Shown piece after piece: positions 25,955 through 35,129 of a DNA stretch of 64,000 nt. The position numbers and the translations under genes were made by a program. How positions within the stretch are numbered: the first letter of the stretch is position 1; every line of letters begins with the position of its first letter. The DNA is from Blastocatellia bacterium (GTDB lineage: Bacteria > Acidobacteriota > Blastocatellia > HR10 > J050), in NCBI GenBank assembly GCA_026985075.1, contig JALSQX010000104.1:34774-98773 (forward strand). Direction: 5' to 3'. The notes beneath the pieces were generated by a model. That model did not search any database, was not told the DNA's origin, and was given only the letters and a program-made list of their open reading frames with translations.

Positions 25955-27091
25955 TCAAGCTTCCGCGAGAAGCCCGAGCGTTCGCTCCTTTAGCTTCCTC
26001 ACCAGATGGGAAAACAGCGGCTCTCCAAGCGTCACTTCGGAAAAAATCTGACGCGCGACCTCCGGACCGACCTTCCGGAAGTGCTCCTCCACCGGAACCA
26101 CCAGACATCCTACTAGATCGAGAGCTCCGGGACTCACCATCAGCTTGTCCTCTCCTTCCGCATAGTAACAGGACGGGCGGTGTTGGGCTCGAGGGAAAAG
26201 ATAGACGGTCCATCCGCGATCTTTGGAGAAGATGTGACCCGACCGATCGCCCGCACAGACAACCACATTGATGAGAGGCTCGGGCTGTTTTCCCGTGAGA
26301 TCGGCGAGTATCTTCAGTGTCTCGTAGAACCATCCAGCCAGCATCTTTCGATGCGATCCACGATAGATCAAAACGCTCAAGTGATAATCTTCCAGCGCGA
26401 GAAGCTCGATCTCCGTTGTGGTGACCACCTCGTGCCGGTGAACGCTGAGTCCAGGATCCGTTTCAATGGCCTCCAGATGTCTCTCGATGAGCAATCCTTC
26501 GCGGGTGCAAGCTTGAAAGTGGAGATGATCTGGCGCCGAGGCACCACATTGCGGGCCGTTATAGAGCACGAAATACGCCGGCGAGAGATCTTTCGCCAGA
26601 TCGAGCATGACCTCGAAGTGGTCGGCAATGGCTTGCTCGATGTGCTGGCGATGGACAATAGAAAGATGGCGATCCAGGATGGGAGCTGGATTGGGGAGAA
26701 TGACGAACGCCTCGCCGTAGGCCAATCCCTTTTCCTCTGGAGGCAAATTCTCGGCGCACAGGAAACAGGGACGATTCCGGACGGATTCTCGGTCCACCGG
26801 TGCCGCCGCGCTGGTGAGCCTTTGGGGGTTGAATTGAGCCAAAATCTCAAAGCGCCCCAGAGGAATTCGCCTGGTCACGACCTGAGAGAGATTCTGGGTA
26901 CCCTCGCGCAAGAGCGGCCAATTCGCCTTTTGGTGGTTCAGCAGCGCTTCCACCCGCGATGAAAGCTCGTTGGCTCCGAGATCGCGCCAAAATGGCCTCA
27001 ACTCGATGTCTTCGATGATTCGTGATGCCCAGCTCATGAGATGTCGAAAACGTTCCCACGCTGGAATGTTGGGATTTCTCGCCACACTCAA
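25955..27091 (-). CDS. DUF4922 / HIT-like nucleotidyltransferase-family protein
   Basis: This 378-aa protein of the ATP adenylyltransferase/GDP-L-galactose phosphorylase-like group has NRPCFLCAENLPPEEKGLAY (an uncommon PCFLC pair), NPAPILDRHLSIVHRQHI, and the HIT-like active site CGASAPDHLHFQA with its H-x-H-x-Q histidines. Members transfer nucleotide or phosphate between sugar nucleotides and phosphate. Its start overlaps the stop of the regulator gene upstream (ATGA, 27088-27091), so expression is coupled to it. The substrate is unknown. Confidence 0.8.
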   Translation of the reverse strand: MSVARNPNIPAWERFRHLMSWASRIIEDIELRPFWRDLGANELSSRVEALLNHQKANWPLLREGTQNLSQVVTRRIPLGRFEILAQFNPQRLTSAAAPVDRESVRNRPCFLCAENLPPEEKGLAYGEAFVILPNPAPILDRHLSIVHRQHIEQAIADHFEVMLDLAKDLSPAYFVLYNGPQCGASAPDHLHFQACTREGLLIERHLEAIETDPGLSVHRHEVVTTTEIELLALEDYHLSVLIYRGSHRKMLAGWFYETLKILADLTGKQPEPLINVVVCAGDRSGHIFSKDRGWTVYLFPRAQHRPSCYYAEGEDKLMVSPGALDLVGCLVVPVEEHFRKVGPEVARQIFSEVTLGEPLFSHLVRKLKERTLGLLAEA

Positions 27092-29097
27092 TGAACTGAT
27101 ATGGAGCGGGGAAGCGCGCCGCGGTCATGGACCAGCGGGAATCCGACGCGTCGCACCAGCTCGGCGAATCTGGGGTCCGAGCGAAGGCTGTCGAACGCTG
27201 GCTCCACGTTGAGGAAAATAAGCCAGTGGGATCGCTCCCGGTAGGCGTTCTCTAACCAGATGAACGCGTCATCCTTCCGGTTCAATCCCGTATAGAGGAT
27301 GGCGAGGTAGTATGGAGAAACGAATTTGTGCTTGGATAGTTCTTTCAGTTCATCGAGTATCGCCATCGCCTTATCACCCTCACCCAACATCGCATAAGCA
27401 TGTCCGGTTGCGGCTCGGCTGTCCACGGGAAGAGTGACCGCCTTCTGAAACTCAGTGAGTGCCTTTTCCACCATTCCCTTTTGTTCATAAGCCCATCCCA
27501 GTGTGATGTGGGCGACGCCAAAGTGTGAGTCCATTTCCAGCGCCTTCTGGTACTGCTCTATCGCCTGGTCATACTGGCGGGCGTAGTAAAATGGACGCCC
27601 CGCTGCCATAGTGATGATGAGCGAGATTGGATCTAATGCTTGAGCTCGTTTCATCTCCGCGATGGCTTCTTCAAACCGTCCCATCGCCGTCAAATACAGG
27701 CCATACCACTGGTGAGCAGTCGCATAGTTTGGGTTCAGCGCGATGGCTCGCTTGTATTCTCTTTCAGCCGCGATCCAGTCCCAATGGTAATGCAACCTGA
27801 TGTAAGCGAGCGACGCATGGGCTTCGGCCAAGGTATCATCTATCTCCAGGGCCCTGGTCACGGCCGCCTCTGCTTTCGGGAACGCTTCCTCGGGCGAGAG
27901 GAAAGTGTAGTCCGCCAGCATATTGTAGCAGTCGGCCAATCCGGCATAGGCCAGCACGTAGTTCGGATCTCTTTCGATTGCCTGCTGGAAGTACTCGATG
28001 CTTTTCTTGAACCCCTCATATGTCCTCTTGTTCCAGAAGTAGCGCCCCTTGAGATAGGCCTGGTACGCCTCTGCGCTCTCGGTGTCGTGTTTGGTCAGTT
28101 GCTTCAGCTCAGCGCCGGTCAACCTCAGCGTCAGCGCCCGCGCTACCCGTTCCGCGATGATGTCCTGCACGGCGAAGATGTCTGTGAACGTGGCGTCGAA
28201 CGTCTCGGCCCACAGCGGAGCGCCATCGCTGATACTCAGCAGTTGGACCGTCACGCGGATTCTGTCGCCTAATCTCTGAATTGTGCCGTCCAGCACGGAA
28301 TCCACTTTCAGTTCCCGGCCCACGGCCACTGGGTCTTGCTCCAGGGCTGTGTACTGCCGCACGGCACTCGTGGGCCGAACGATAAGCTGCCGGAGGTTGC
28401 TGAGCTGGGCGATCAAGGCATCGGCGAGCCCCAGCCCCAGGTATTCATCGTTCCCTTCAGCAACCAAAGGCTTGAAAGGGAGCACCGCAATGGATCTCAC
28501 CGCTGCCCCCGTCTCCGCCGGCTTTGATCGGCTCGAAATCCAAAAGTAGGAAAGGACTGTAGCCAGCCCCACCAGCAGCAGAACGAACAAGCGAGGGAGC
28601 AGGAGAGCTGGCGAGCGGGGGAGACGGGGAGCAGGGGAGAACTCTCCTCCCCCCCACCGCCCCACTGCCTCTCCGCTCCCCGGCTGTTCCTCGTCCACTT
28701 CTTCCTCCTCTTCGATGAGGACACGTGATCTGACGCGTTCCACCACTATCAGGTCATCAGATTCATCCCACAACTCTCTTACACTGGCCACAAAGCGATA
28801 GCCGCGTCTGGGGATCGTCTCTATATATTGAGGCGTGTTCGGACTGTCGCCCAGGGCCTTCCTCAGCGCTGAGATACTCTGCCTCAGGTTGTTCTCCTCG
28901 ACAATGGCATCAGGCCAGACCATCTCCATCAGTTCATCTCTCTCCAGCACGTGTCCGCTGTTCTGTACCAGCACCAGCAGTGTGTCGAAGGACTTCGGCG
29001 TGAGCGCCACAGGCTCTCCATCCCGGAGCAGGACGCGCTCTGTGACATCCAACCGGAACGAACCGAACTCATAGAAGTGCTTGATGGGTCTGGTCAT
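27088..29097 (-). CDS. CadC/ToxR-type winged-helix regulator with TPR repeats
   Basis: This 669-aa membrane-spanning protein has an OmpR-type winged helix at residues ~8-105 (FGSFRLDVTERVLLRDGEPV, ALTPKSFDTLLVLVQN, RRGYRFVASV). A linker and one transmembrane helix (LLPRLFVLLLVGLATVLSYF, ~170-190) follow. An adenylate-cyclase-like TolB/FlgO-type segment (RSIAVLPFKPL) and at least six TPR-like repeats fill the C-terminus (for example ESAEAYQAYLKGRYFWNKRT, YAGLADCYNMLADYTF). This architecture is abundant in acidobacteria. I start at ATG 29097; the frame extends to a GTG at 29109. The DUF4922 gene is coupled behind it. Confidence 0.87.
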   Translation of the reverse strand: MTRPIKHFYEFGSFRLDVTERVLLRDGEPVALTPKSFDTLLVLVQNSGHVLERDELMEMVWPDAIVEENNLRQSISALRKALGDSPNTPQYIETIPRRGYRFVASVRELWDESDDLIVVERVRSRVLIEEEEEVDEEQPGSGEAVGRWGGGEFSPAPRLPRSPALLLPRLFVLLLVGLATVLSYFWISSRSKPAETGAAVRSIAVLPFKPLVAEGNDEYLGLGLADALIAQLSNLRQLIVRPTSAVRQYTALEQDPVAVGRELKVDSVLDGTIQRLGDRIRVTVQLLSISDGAPLWAETFDATFTDIFAVQDIIAERVARALTLRLTGAELKQLTKHDTESAEAYQAYLKGRYFWNKRTYEGFKKSIEYFQQAIERDPNYVLAYAGLADCYNMLADYTFLSPEEAFPKAEAAVTRALEIDDTLAEAHASLAYIRLHYHWDWIAAEREYKRAIALNPNYATAHQWYGLYLTAMGRFEEAIAEMKRAQALDPISLIITMAAGRPFYYARQYDQAIEQYQKALEMDSHFGVAHITLGWAYEQKGMVEKALTEFQKAVTLPVDSRAATGHAYAMLGEGDKAMAILDELKELSKHKFVSPYYLAILYTGLNRKDDAFIWLENAYRERSHWLIFLNVEPAFDSLRSDPRFAELVRRVGFPLVHDRGALPRSISVH

Positions 29098-29105
29098 AAC
29101 CGCGC

Positions 29106-29137
29106 TCACAACTTTTTCACAGATCTTTCACAACTTT
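29106..29137. promoter_or_regulatory. Direct repeat TCACAACTTT pair between divergent genes
   Basis: TCACAACTTT occurs at 29106-29115 and 29128-29137, 22 bp apart (about two helical turns), with a third partial copy TTTTCAC at about 29146. It lies directly before the winged-helix regulator gene and 100 bp before the divergent HTH gene, so it is a plausible OmpR-type tandem site. Confidence 0.4.
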
Positions 29138-29236
29138 CTAAAGACTTTTCACTCCTGTTCGGAGTATGCTGTGCTCTGGAGTGGCTTGTTCATTCTATCA
29201 CAGAGGCAGTGACGGAACAACACGATGGGAGGCAGC

Positions 29237-29494
29237 ATGAAGAAGAGGAAAACAGAGATCACGGTTGAGACCGAGCGGCTGTTGCTCATACGCCAACGTC
29301 GGCCCTGGGTTCGAGCATGGTGTGACGGATGCGCCAAACACGCCAACATGATCACGGCGGCGGAGGCGGCTGCCGCAGCCCGTGTGAGCTCGCGCACTGT
29401 CTATCGCTGGGTGGAGGCTGAGAAGGTTCACTTCACCGAAACGCTTGAGGGGTTGCTCCTCATTTGTTTTAACTCACTAACCAAATGGAGGTGA
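29237..29494 (+). CDS. Small helix-turn-helix protein
   Basis: This 85-aa protein begins MKKRKTEITVETERLLLIRQ, has a CxxC-like pair (WCDGCAKHANMI) that could bind a metal, and a MerR/excisionase-like HTH (TAAEAAAAARVSSRTVYRWV, then EAEKVHFTE). I start at 29237 because GGAGG precedes it; the ATG at 29225 has no site. It is divergent from the winged-helix/TPR regulator and 59 bp before the secreted-protein gene, which it may regulate. The family is common in acidobacteria but unnamed. Confidence 0.65.
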   Translation: MKKRKTEITVETERLLLIRQRRPWVRAWCDGCAKHANMITAAEAAAAARVSSRTVYRWVEAEKVHFTETLEGLLLICFNSLTKWR

Positions 29495-29553
29495 TTTCGA
29501 TGAAACGATTCAACACTCATTCGCTCATCCCACAATCAAAAGGAGGAATGACG

Positions 29554-30012
29554 ATGCGACTCTCAACTTTTTCCCTCTTATGCCTGGCCATCCTTGGGTT
29601 TGGATCCTCGGTCCCAGGGAATCAGGCAAAGTCTGATTGTGAGAACATCGGCGGAACGCTGGCGGTGGCTTTCACAAGTGAACTCACCACGTTGGGCATC
29701 GTGACCGGCGGTCTCAAAGGCGCTGTCACAGCCACCATTCTCGAGCAGTCGCCCGGCGAGGATGGAACAATGAACGCTCAGTTAGAGCACGTTTATGTGA
29801 CCGAGGCAGGGGATGTCCTTCACACAGCAGATCAAGCCGTGTTAGTTCCCGTGAATGCGAGCACAGCTCTCATGACGGAACAGTCCGTCATCATCAGTGG
29901 AACCGGGAAGTTTGAGGGGGCTACGGGCACGCTCGAGTCCACCGGTGTAGTAGATTTTGCTCATGGTCAGGTGACGCTCCGATATCGTGGGCAAATCTGT
30001 GGTGGTCAGTAG
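29554..30012 (+). CDS. Secreted hypothetical protein
   Basis: This 152-aa exported protein starts MRLSTFSLLCLAILGFGSSV with a signal peptide, followed by a mature domain beginning about NQAKSDCENIGG. Beta-rich segments with the motif ISGTGKFEGATGTLESTGVV suggest a small barrel, similar in pattern to allene-oxide-cyclase-like proteins; that is only suggestive. Two Cys residues (CEN, QICGG) may form a disulfide across the domain. AAAGGAGG supports this start over in-frame ATGs at 29485 and 29500. Confidence 0.6.
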   Translation: MRLSTFSLLCLAILGFGSSVPGNQAKSDCENIGGTLAVAFTSELTTLGIVTGGLKGAVTATILEQSPGEDGTMNAQLEHVYVTEAGDVLHTADQAVLVPVNASTALMTEQSVIISGTGKFEGATGTLESTGVVDFAHGQVTLRYRGQICGGQ

Positions 30013-30525
30013 AGAATTCTCTCGCTCCGCCTTTGAACATCGGCAGTGCCTGGGAGCCGGGAACGCCTCCAGGCGCTGTCGAAAGGGCATCCTCCTGCGA
30101 TTCCGGCGCTGATGGCAGTATGAGGTGCCGCTCCCATATCCCCTCTGACTTGCTTCATTCGTTACGGCCATCACCGAAGCGCTTCAACATGCCGTGGCCT
30201 TACCGTCATGAGTTCCTCGAATAAAGGAGATCTCTTAGGAATTAGGAAGAAGCCGTCGATGATGGCGATTGTAATGAGTTTTTCAGCTCGGCGAACGCCT
30301 CATTCTTTGTGCCTGACGTTCCACAGATAACAGCCAGGCCGGAGTTGGCACCCTTTCTCTCCGGCAGCACCTTCGGCTCATCAAGGATCGTGATCGCCTC
30401 TCCTCGCCGTCTACTGCGTATAAACTGATGTCGTTAATCAGTGTTCGAGTGAGAGACGCCGCGTCGTAGCTCGACCTCGGATCTTCTTCGCTCGGGAAGG
30501 CCGTGATTCTTCGATGAGCAAGCGG
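30013..30525. other. Intergenic region, no gene seen
   Basis: No coding frame with protein-like composition was found here. The sequence is moderately AT-richer near 30220-30300. The only clear signal is the -10 box at its right edge. Confidence 0.4.
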
Positions 30526-30531
30526 TATAAT
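30526..30531 (+). promoter_or_regulatory. Putative -10 box of the TGS GTPase gene
   Basis: A perfect TATAAT stands 34 bp before the GTPase start codon; the -35 region (TGATTC, about 30504) is weak. Confidence 0.4.
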
Positions 30532-30564
30532 GTTCTTCCATCGATGAGAGGAGCATGAGCCATC

Positions 30565-31545
30565 ATGCCAGCGAATCTGACGCCCGAATATTTAGAGGCC
30601 GAAGAGAAATACCGCCAGGCCGCGACGCCCCAGGAGAAATTGGCGGCGCTGGAGGAGATGCTGGCCACCATTCCCAAGCACAAGGGCACGGAGAAGATGC
30701 AGGCCGATATCCGGCGCCGCATCTCCAAGCTCAGGAAAGAGCTGCAACGCAAAAAAAAGAGCGGCGCGGCCCGCAAGCCGTTCTATCACGTGGAAAGAGA
30801 GGGCGCCGGTCAGGTGGTGCTCGTCGGTCCGCCCAACGTGGGGAAGTCCCAGTTGGTCGCCCGATTGACCGGTGCGACCCCCGAAGTCGCCGAATATCCG
30901 TTCACCACGCGATTGCCAGTGCCCGGCATGATGGAGTTCGAGAACGTCAAGATCCAACTCGTCGATTTGCCTCCGCTGTGGCGCGAGTTCTCCGAGCCCT
31001 GGCTATTCGGGCTCATCCGCAATGCCCATACCGTGCTGTTGGTCGTTGATGCCAGCGATGATGATGTACTCACACACACGGAGACCGCTCTCTCGCTGTT
31101 AGAGGAGAAAAACATTCGCCTGATTCCCCCCACATCTGAAGATGCCGGGATGGGGAAGCGCGCGCTGTTAGTAGCCAACAAACTCGATCTCCCCCGGGCT
31201 CGGGAGAACGTCCACATTCTCGAAGAATTTTTCGGTCAACGGCTGCCCGTGATTCCCGTATCGGCGAAGACGGGCTTCCACCTCGAGCGCTTGAAGCGAG
31301 AGATCTATCGCGCTTTGGGAGTGATCCGCGTCTACACGAAAGCACCGGGAAAACCCGTGGATCGAACAGCGCCGTTCGTCCTCAAGCGAGGAAGCACCGT
31401 GCTGGATGCCGCTCGAGCCGTTCATCATGACTTCGCCGAGAAGCTGAAATATGCGCGCATCTGGGGCTCCGAGCGATTTGACGGACAGAAAGTCAGTCGT
31501 GACCACGTGTTGGACGATGAGGATGTCGTCGAATTTCACATTTGA
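30565..31545 (+). CDS. DRG/Obg-type GTPase with TGS domain
   Basis: This 326-aa GTPase has an N-terminal helical segment (~1-70), G1 GPPNVGKS at 88-95, switch region EYPFTTRLPVPGMM, G3-like QLVDLPPLWREF (DLPP in place of DxxG), G4 VANKLDLPRARE and G5 PVSAKTG. A TGS domain fills residues ~255-326 (VLKRGSTVLDAARAVHHDFA). This domain order matches DRG/YchF-like Obg-superfamily proteins, which act on ribosomes. The altered G3 (Pro-Pro instead of Gly) is worth noting; such proteins may have weak GTP hydrolysis. Confidence 0.9.
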   Translation: MPANLTPEYLEAEEKYRQAATPQEKLAALEEMLATIPKHKGTEKMQADIRRRISKLRKELQRKKKSGAARKPFYHVEREGAGQVVLVGPPNVGKSQLVARLTGATPEVAEYPFTTRLPVPGMMEFENVKIQLVDLPPLWREFSEPWLFGLIRNAHTVLLVVDASDDDVLTHTETALSLLEEKNIRLIPPTSEDAGMGKRALLVANKLDLPRARENVHILEEFFGQRLPVIPVSAKTGFHLERLKREIYRALGVIRVYTKAPGKPVDRTAPFVLKRGSTVLDAARAVHHDFAEKLKYARIWGSERFDGQKVSRDHVLDDEDVVEFHI

Positions 31546-31754
31546 ATCCTATCCTCTGAACCTGGTCGCCGGGGACCTCGAAGGGCGAAGAGGAAGCGGG
31601 TCCGTCCGATCCCAGTGGGACGTCCGTTGTCGGTAGAGGGCCCCCGATCACAACCGGCCAGCCGTTCCGGACTCTTCTCAATGGAGGGCCAATCCCCGGG
31701 AGCGCGCCTCTTCGGGGGGACTCCCCGGCTCCACGCCATTCAGCTCAAAAGACG

Positions 31755-31783
31755 TTGTCTTTGCCCGCCACATTGTGTATCAT
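31755..31783 (+). promoter_or_regulatory. Putative promoter of the MFS exporter
   Basis: TTGTCT at 31755-31760, 17-bp spacer, TATCAT at 31778-31783, ending 20 bp before the start codon. Confidence 0.5.
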
Positions 31784-31786
31784 TAC

Positions 31787-31802
31787 GCACCTTTTTTGGT
31801 GC
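31787..31802 (+). promoter_or_regulatory. Hairpin abutting the MFS start codon
   Basis: GCACC-TTTTTT-GGTGC forms a 5-bp stem with a T6 loop ending one base before the ATG at 31804. It covers the region where a ribosome site would be and no other strong Shine-Dalgarno is present. Confidence 0.35.
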
Positions 31803-31803
31803 T

Positions 31804-33006
31804 ATGAAACGGTCGCCGATGTTGCTCATCTTTTTGACGGTGTTCATCGATCTGTTGGGGTTCGGCATCATCCTGCCGCTCCTCCCCTATTATGCTCATC
31901 AGGAGCCGTTCAATGCTCGTCCCTGGCAAATCGGATTGCTGGTGGCTTCTTATTCGTTGATGCAATTCATTTTTGCGCCCATATGGGGACGAATCTCGGA
32001 TCGCGTGGGCCGGCGTCCAATCATCTTGATGAGTCTGATGGGCTCCACCATCTCTTACTTGATTTTTGGACTGGCCCAGAGCGTGGCTCTCCTCTTCGTC
32101 TCGCGCATCTTGGCGGGAATTGGCGGCGCCAACATTCCTACGGCCCAGGCATACATTGCCGATACGACCTCGCCGGAGAATCGCGCCAAAGGGATGGGGA
32201 TGATCGGCGCCGCCTTCGGATTGGGCTTCATTTTCGGTCCGGCCGTGGGAGGGTTCTTGAGTCAGTGGGGATATAGCGTGCCGGGATTCGTGGCCTCGGG
32301 TATCTGCTTCACCGACTTCGTGCTCACCTATTTCTTGCTTCCCGAATCGCTCAAAGAGAGAAAACGGGAGGTCGCACCGCTCCGGGCGTCGAGATGGACG
32401 CGACTGAAGAGGGCGTTCGTTCGACCTCGCGTAGGATGGCTTTTAGCTCTGTTTTTCATCGCCACATTCTCGTTGGCCAATCTGGAAGCGACCTTCGCTC
32501 TGATCGCCAAGGTCAGATATGCCTATACGGAAGCACAAACTGGCTATCTGTTCGCGTACATTGGTGTCCTCACTGCTCTGGTACAGGGTGGACTCATCGG
32601 CCCCCTGGTTCGCCGATTAGGCGAGCCCAAATTGATCGTCGTAGGAACGCTGGCCTTCGCCGTCAGCTTGTGGCTCATTCCTTACTGTTGGGACTTCTGG
32701 GCGTTGGCTACCGATCTGGCCGTCCTGGCTTTTGGTCAGGGAGTGAATACGCCTTCGGTGACCAGTTTGATCTCTCAGTATACGCCCCCCGATGAGCAAG
32801 GCAGCATGCTGGGCGTCACCCAGTCGCTCTCCAGTTTGGCTCGCGTACTGGGGCCGATCTGGGGAGGCTTCATGTTCAACATTCATTATCGGTGGCCCTA
32901 TTTGACGGCGGCTATGTTCATGCTCGTCGCCTTCGGGCTGAGTCTGAAGATCCAGGCCCAGGCGCGGGTGGCTGCTGAGGCGAAATCGGCCGCACGGCTT
33001 CTTTGA
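31804..33006 (+). CDS. MFS transporter, TetA-like drug:H+ antiporter family
   Basis: This 400-aa protein has 12 predicted helices. It begins MKRSPMLLIFLTVFIDLLGF, the usual TetA/DHA1 opening, then the motif A loop GRISDRVGRRPII between helices 2 and 3. Helix 5 has the antiporter-type GMIGAAFGLGFIFGPAVGGF. The long upstream extension of the frame is unlikely because no helix precedes it and a promoter lies within it. Function is probably export of a hydrophobic compound; the substrate cannot be told. Confidence 0.9.
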   Translation: MKRSPMLLIFLTVFIDLLGFGIILPLLPYYAHQEPFNARPWQIGLLVASYSLMQFIFAPIWGRISDRVGRRPIILMSLMGSTISYLIFGLAQSVALLFVSRILAGIGGANIPTAQAYIADTTSPENRAKGMGMIGAAFGLGFIFGPAVGGFLSQWGYSVPGFVASGICFTDFVLTYFLLPESLKERKREVAPLRASRWTRLKRAFVRPRVGWLLALFFIATFSLANLEATFALIAKVRYAYTEAQTGYLFAYIGVLTALVQGGLIGPLVRRLGEPKLIVVGTLAFAVSLWLIPYCWDFWALATDLAVLAFGQGVNTPSVTSLISQYTPPDEQGSMLGVTQSLSSLARVLGPIWGGFMFNIHYRWPYLTAAMFMLVAFGLSLKIQAQARVAAEAKSAARLL

Positions 33007-33063
33007 TAGCGGCTGGACTTGGTGACTCGCCCTTTTCCCTCATCACGTCATGTCCTCTTCGAA

Positions 33064-33984
33064 TCAGGGAACCGGCTCGAAGACCACTCGTTCGCGCAAC
33101 GTGGCGTAGACCGGCTTTCCGTTCAATCGTGCCGGTAGGACGCGATAGGCTTTGAAGGCATCCATGGCCATTTCATTGAAATCCGGATCGACGGTGTGAA
33201 GAACACGAATGTTGGTCACGCGACCATCGGGTGTGACGAGACCTTCGAGATCCACTGCCAGAGTAGTGGCGCGGCGGCCCGGTACTCGAGGGGTAACGCG
33301 TCGGACGATGATGGGGGGAACGAAGACGTCGTCCGGGTTCACGTTGAGGGGGCGTCCATATTGATCCGTTGGGCGGGAGAGGTCTCGGGGGCGGAGGCGG
33401 AGTTCGTGGACCGGCACGATCTCCACCGTCACCGTTGCCAGAAGGCCTCGATGGGCAGAGTCAGCTTGAGAACCAGTCTTGACGGTCGGTTTCGTTTGGC
33501 GATCGATGGGTTTCCCTTGGAGAGCGACGGTTTCGAAATTGTGTAATTGAAGGTCGGGCCAATCGAGCAGGATTCGTTCGTCAGCCGCGATCATCAATGA
33601 GAGCTGCGCCGTTCTGGTGGAGATGCTCTTTACCGAGATAGTGATGAGCGTCGGTCGATCGCTGACGTACGCGCCATCGTGAAATCGCTCGCCGGGGAGA
33701 AGCCCCACCGAGCGGACGTGCCGCAAGGTGATCTGTTGCAGCCCGTAGGTCTCTTGCAAGTATCGAGCTTCGGCCGAAGCACTATCGAACGTTTGTGGAA
33801 GATAGGAGAGTGCTTTCACCTTGTCGGAGTCGCTCGTCTCGTATTGATAAAGCGCCAGGGTGATGTTCGCGCCGAACCGCCAGTGAGATCTCGGGCGTCG
33901 ACGCGCTTGTCCCCAGACCATGACCGTCGCCAGCAGAAGCCCGATCACCAATCCGCCTCTGAAGTTGATGCTCTTTGGATTCAT
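33064..33984 (-). CDS. Exported TonB C-terminal-like protein
   Basis: This 306-aa protein has a signal peptide (NFRGGLVIGLLLATVMVWGQ). The C-terminal ~90 residues match the TonB_C pattern: a VDLEGLVTPDGRVTNIRVLH strand, then DFNEMAMDAFKAYRVLPARL and KPVYATLRERVVFEP. The middle (~30-200) is beta-rich and unrecognised. Without the TonB N-terminal helix and Pro-rich span it is probably a periplasmic protein of unknown role. The stop/start overlap with rsmI (ATGA) suggests one operon. Confidence 0.75.
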   Translation of the reverse strand: MNPKSINFRGGLVIGLLLATVMVWGQARRRPRSHWRFGANITLALYQYETSDSDKVKALSYLPQTFDSASAEARYLQETYGLQQITLRHVRSVGLLPGERFHDGAYVSDRPTLITISVKSISTRTAQLSLMIAADERILLDWPDLQLHNFETVALQGKPIDRQTKPTVKTGSQADSAHRGLLATVTVEIVPVHELRLRPRDLSRPTDQYGRPLNVNPDDVFVPPIIVRRVTPRVPGRRATTLAVDLEGLVTPDGRVTNIRVLHTVDPDFNEMAMDAFKAYRVLPARLNGKPVYATLRERVVFEPVP

Positions 33985-34847
33985 TCTTCGACGCTCCTCT
34001 CGCTCTTGTACTGGATGATTGCCCTGTACACCTCGTTCTTGCTCCTCCCGTGCTCTTTGGCGACCTGTCTGATCGCTGACGTGAGGTCAAGAGCTTCGCT
34101 CTCCATCAACGCTCTGACCTGCTCATAGAGCATCTGCGGGTCAACCGAAGATGACGTCGATGAGGTCTCGGGGGAAGGCGCTGGCGCCACGATGAGCACC
34201 AGTTCGCCTTTTATCGATCGTTCTTCCAGTTCCTGTCGGAGATGGCCGAGGCGGGCGCGCCGGAATTCTTCGTGGGCTTTGGTCAGCTCCCGAGCCAGGA
34301 CGGCGGGGCGATCGCCGAGAATCTCCAGCATATCTTCCAGGGTCGCTCGAATGCGGTGAGGGGCTTCGAAAAAAACGCATGTATAGGGCAATGAGGCGAG
34401 CATCGCGAGCTCTCGACGTCGCGGGGCACGCTTCGAAGGCAAGAATCCTACGAATAAGAATCGCTCCGCGGGCACGCCCGCTGCCATCAGCGCTGTGGTG
34501 AGAGCGGATGGACCGGGGACGGGAACGATGGGAATCTGTTCGGCAATAGCCGCCTGAATGAGTACCAGTCCGGGATCGGAGATCGTCGGCGCTCCAGCAT
34601 CAGTGACCAGGGCAATGGATATCCCTTCCTTGAGCTTGCTCATCAACTGGCGGCTCCGTTGACGTTCATTATGCTGATGGTAACTGATGGTCGGCGTCCG
34701 GATCTCGTAGCGCGCCAGCAACTTTCGCGTCTGGCGCGTGTCTTCGCAGGCGATGAGATCGACATCCCTCAGTACTCGCAAAGCGCGCAGAGTGATGTCC
34801 TCCAGGTTCCCGATTGGCGTGGCGACGATATATAATGTCCCCAGCAT
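33981..34847 (-). CDS. rsmI: 16S rRNA (cytidine1402-2'-O)-methyltransferase
   Basis: RsmI methylates the ribose of C1402 in 16S rRNA with SAM. The 288-aa protein begins MLGTLYIVATPIGNLEDITL and has the Tet/SAM fold markers DLIACEDTRQTRKLLARY, ISYHQHNE, ALVTDAGAPTISDPG and PVPGPSALTTALMAAGVPAE. The C-terminus has an extra ~50-residue helical HTH-like tail (SAIRQVAKEHGRSKNEVYRA) that some RsmI proteins carry. It is the first gene of a two-gene minus-strand operon with the TonB-C-like gene. Confidence 0.95.
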   Translation of the reverse strand: MLGTLYIVATPIGNLEDITLRALRVLRDVDLIACEDTRQTRKLLARYEIRTPTISYHQHNERQRSRQLMSKLKEGISIALVTDAGAPTISDPGLVLIQAAIAEQIPIVPVPGPSALTTALMAAGVPAERFLFVGFLPSKRAPRRRELAMLASLPYTCVFFEAPHRIRATLEDMLEILGDRPAVLARELTKAHEEFRRARLGHLRQELEERSIKGELVLIVAPAPSPETSSTSSSVDPQMLYEQVRALMESEALDLTSAIRQVAKEHGRSKNEVYRAIIQYKSERSVEE

Positions 34848-35089
34848 ATGACTCAGCTCATTGTATCACCTCTCCTGGCAGAGTCGAAACAAAGATCGCT
34901 GAGCCTCCGGGGGATTGGCCGCGGACGCCTCGCACGAGGGCATGTGATGTCTGGACGGGATATAGAGAGCGCCCATCGTCCGAGATTCATGTTCCAGGAA
35001 ATCATCTCCTCTGCCTGTTCAGGACGGATTTGCGGTTGTAGCTATTGGACGACCCTCCCTGTGGCCATCATCGTAGGAATAAGCCCAGC
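34848..35089. other. Intergenic region between rsmI and the YIP1 promoter
   Basis: About 240 bp upstream of divergent rsmI with no supported gene. Frames here lack domain-like composition. Confidence 0.4.
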
Positions 35090-35129
35090 TTGAATTTGCG
35101 ACTTGAGCGTGATATAAACCGATTGGTTT
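35090..35129 (+). promoter_or_regulatory. Promoter with embedded inverted repeat upstream of the YIP1 gene
   Basis: TTGAAT at 35090-35095, 17-bp spacer, TATAAA at 35113-35118. An inverted repeat AAACC-GATT-GGTTT (35116-35129) overlaps the -10, as an operator would. The leader to the start at 35293 is ~165 nt and can fold a GCCCA...TGGGC stem around CGGCG-ccgtt-CGCCG (about 35192-35240). Confidence 0.5.
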
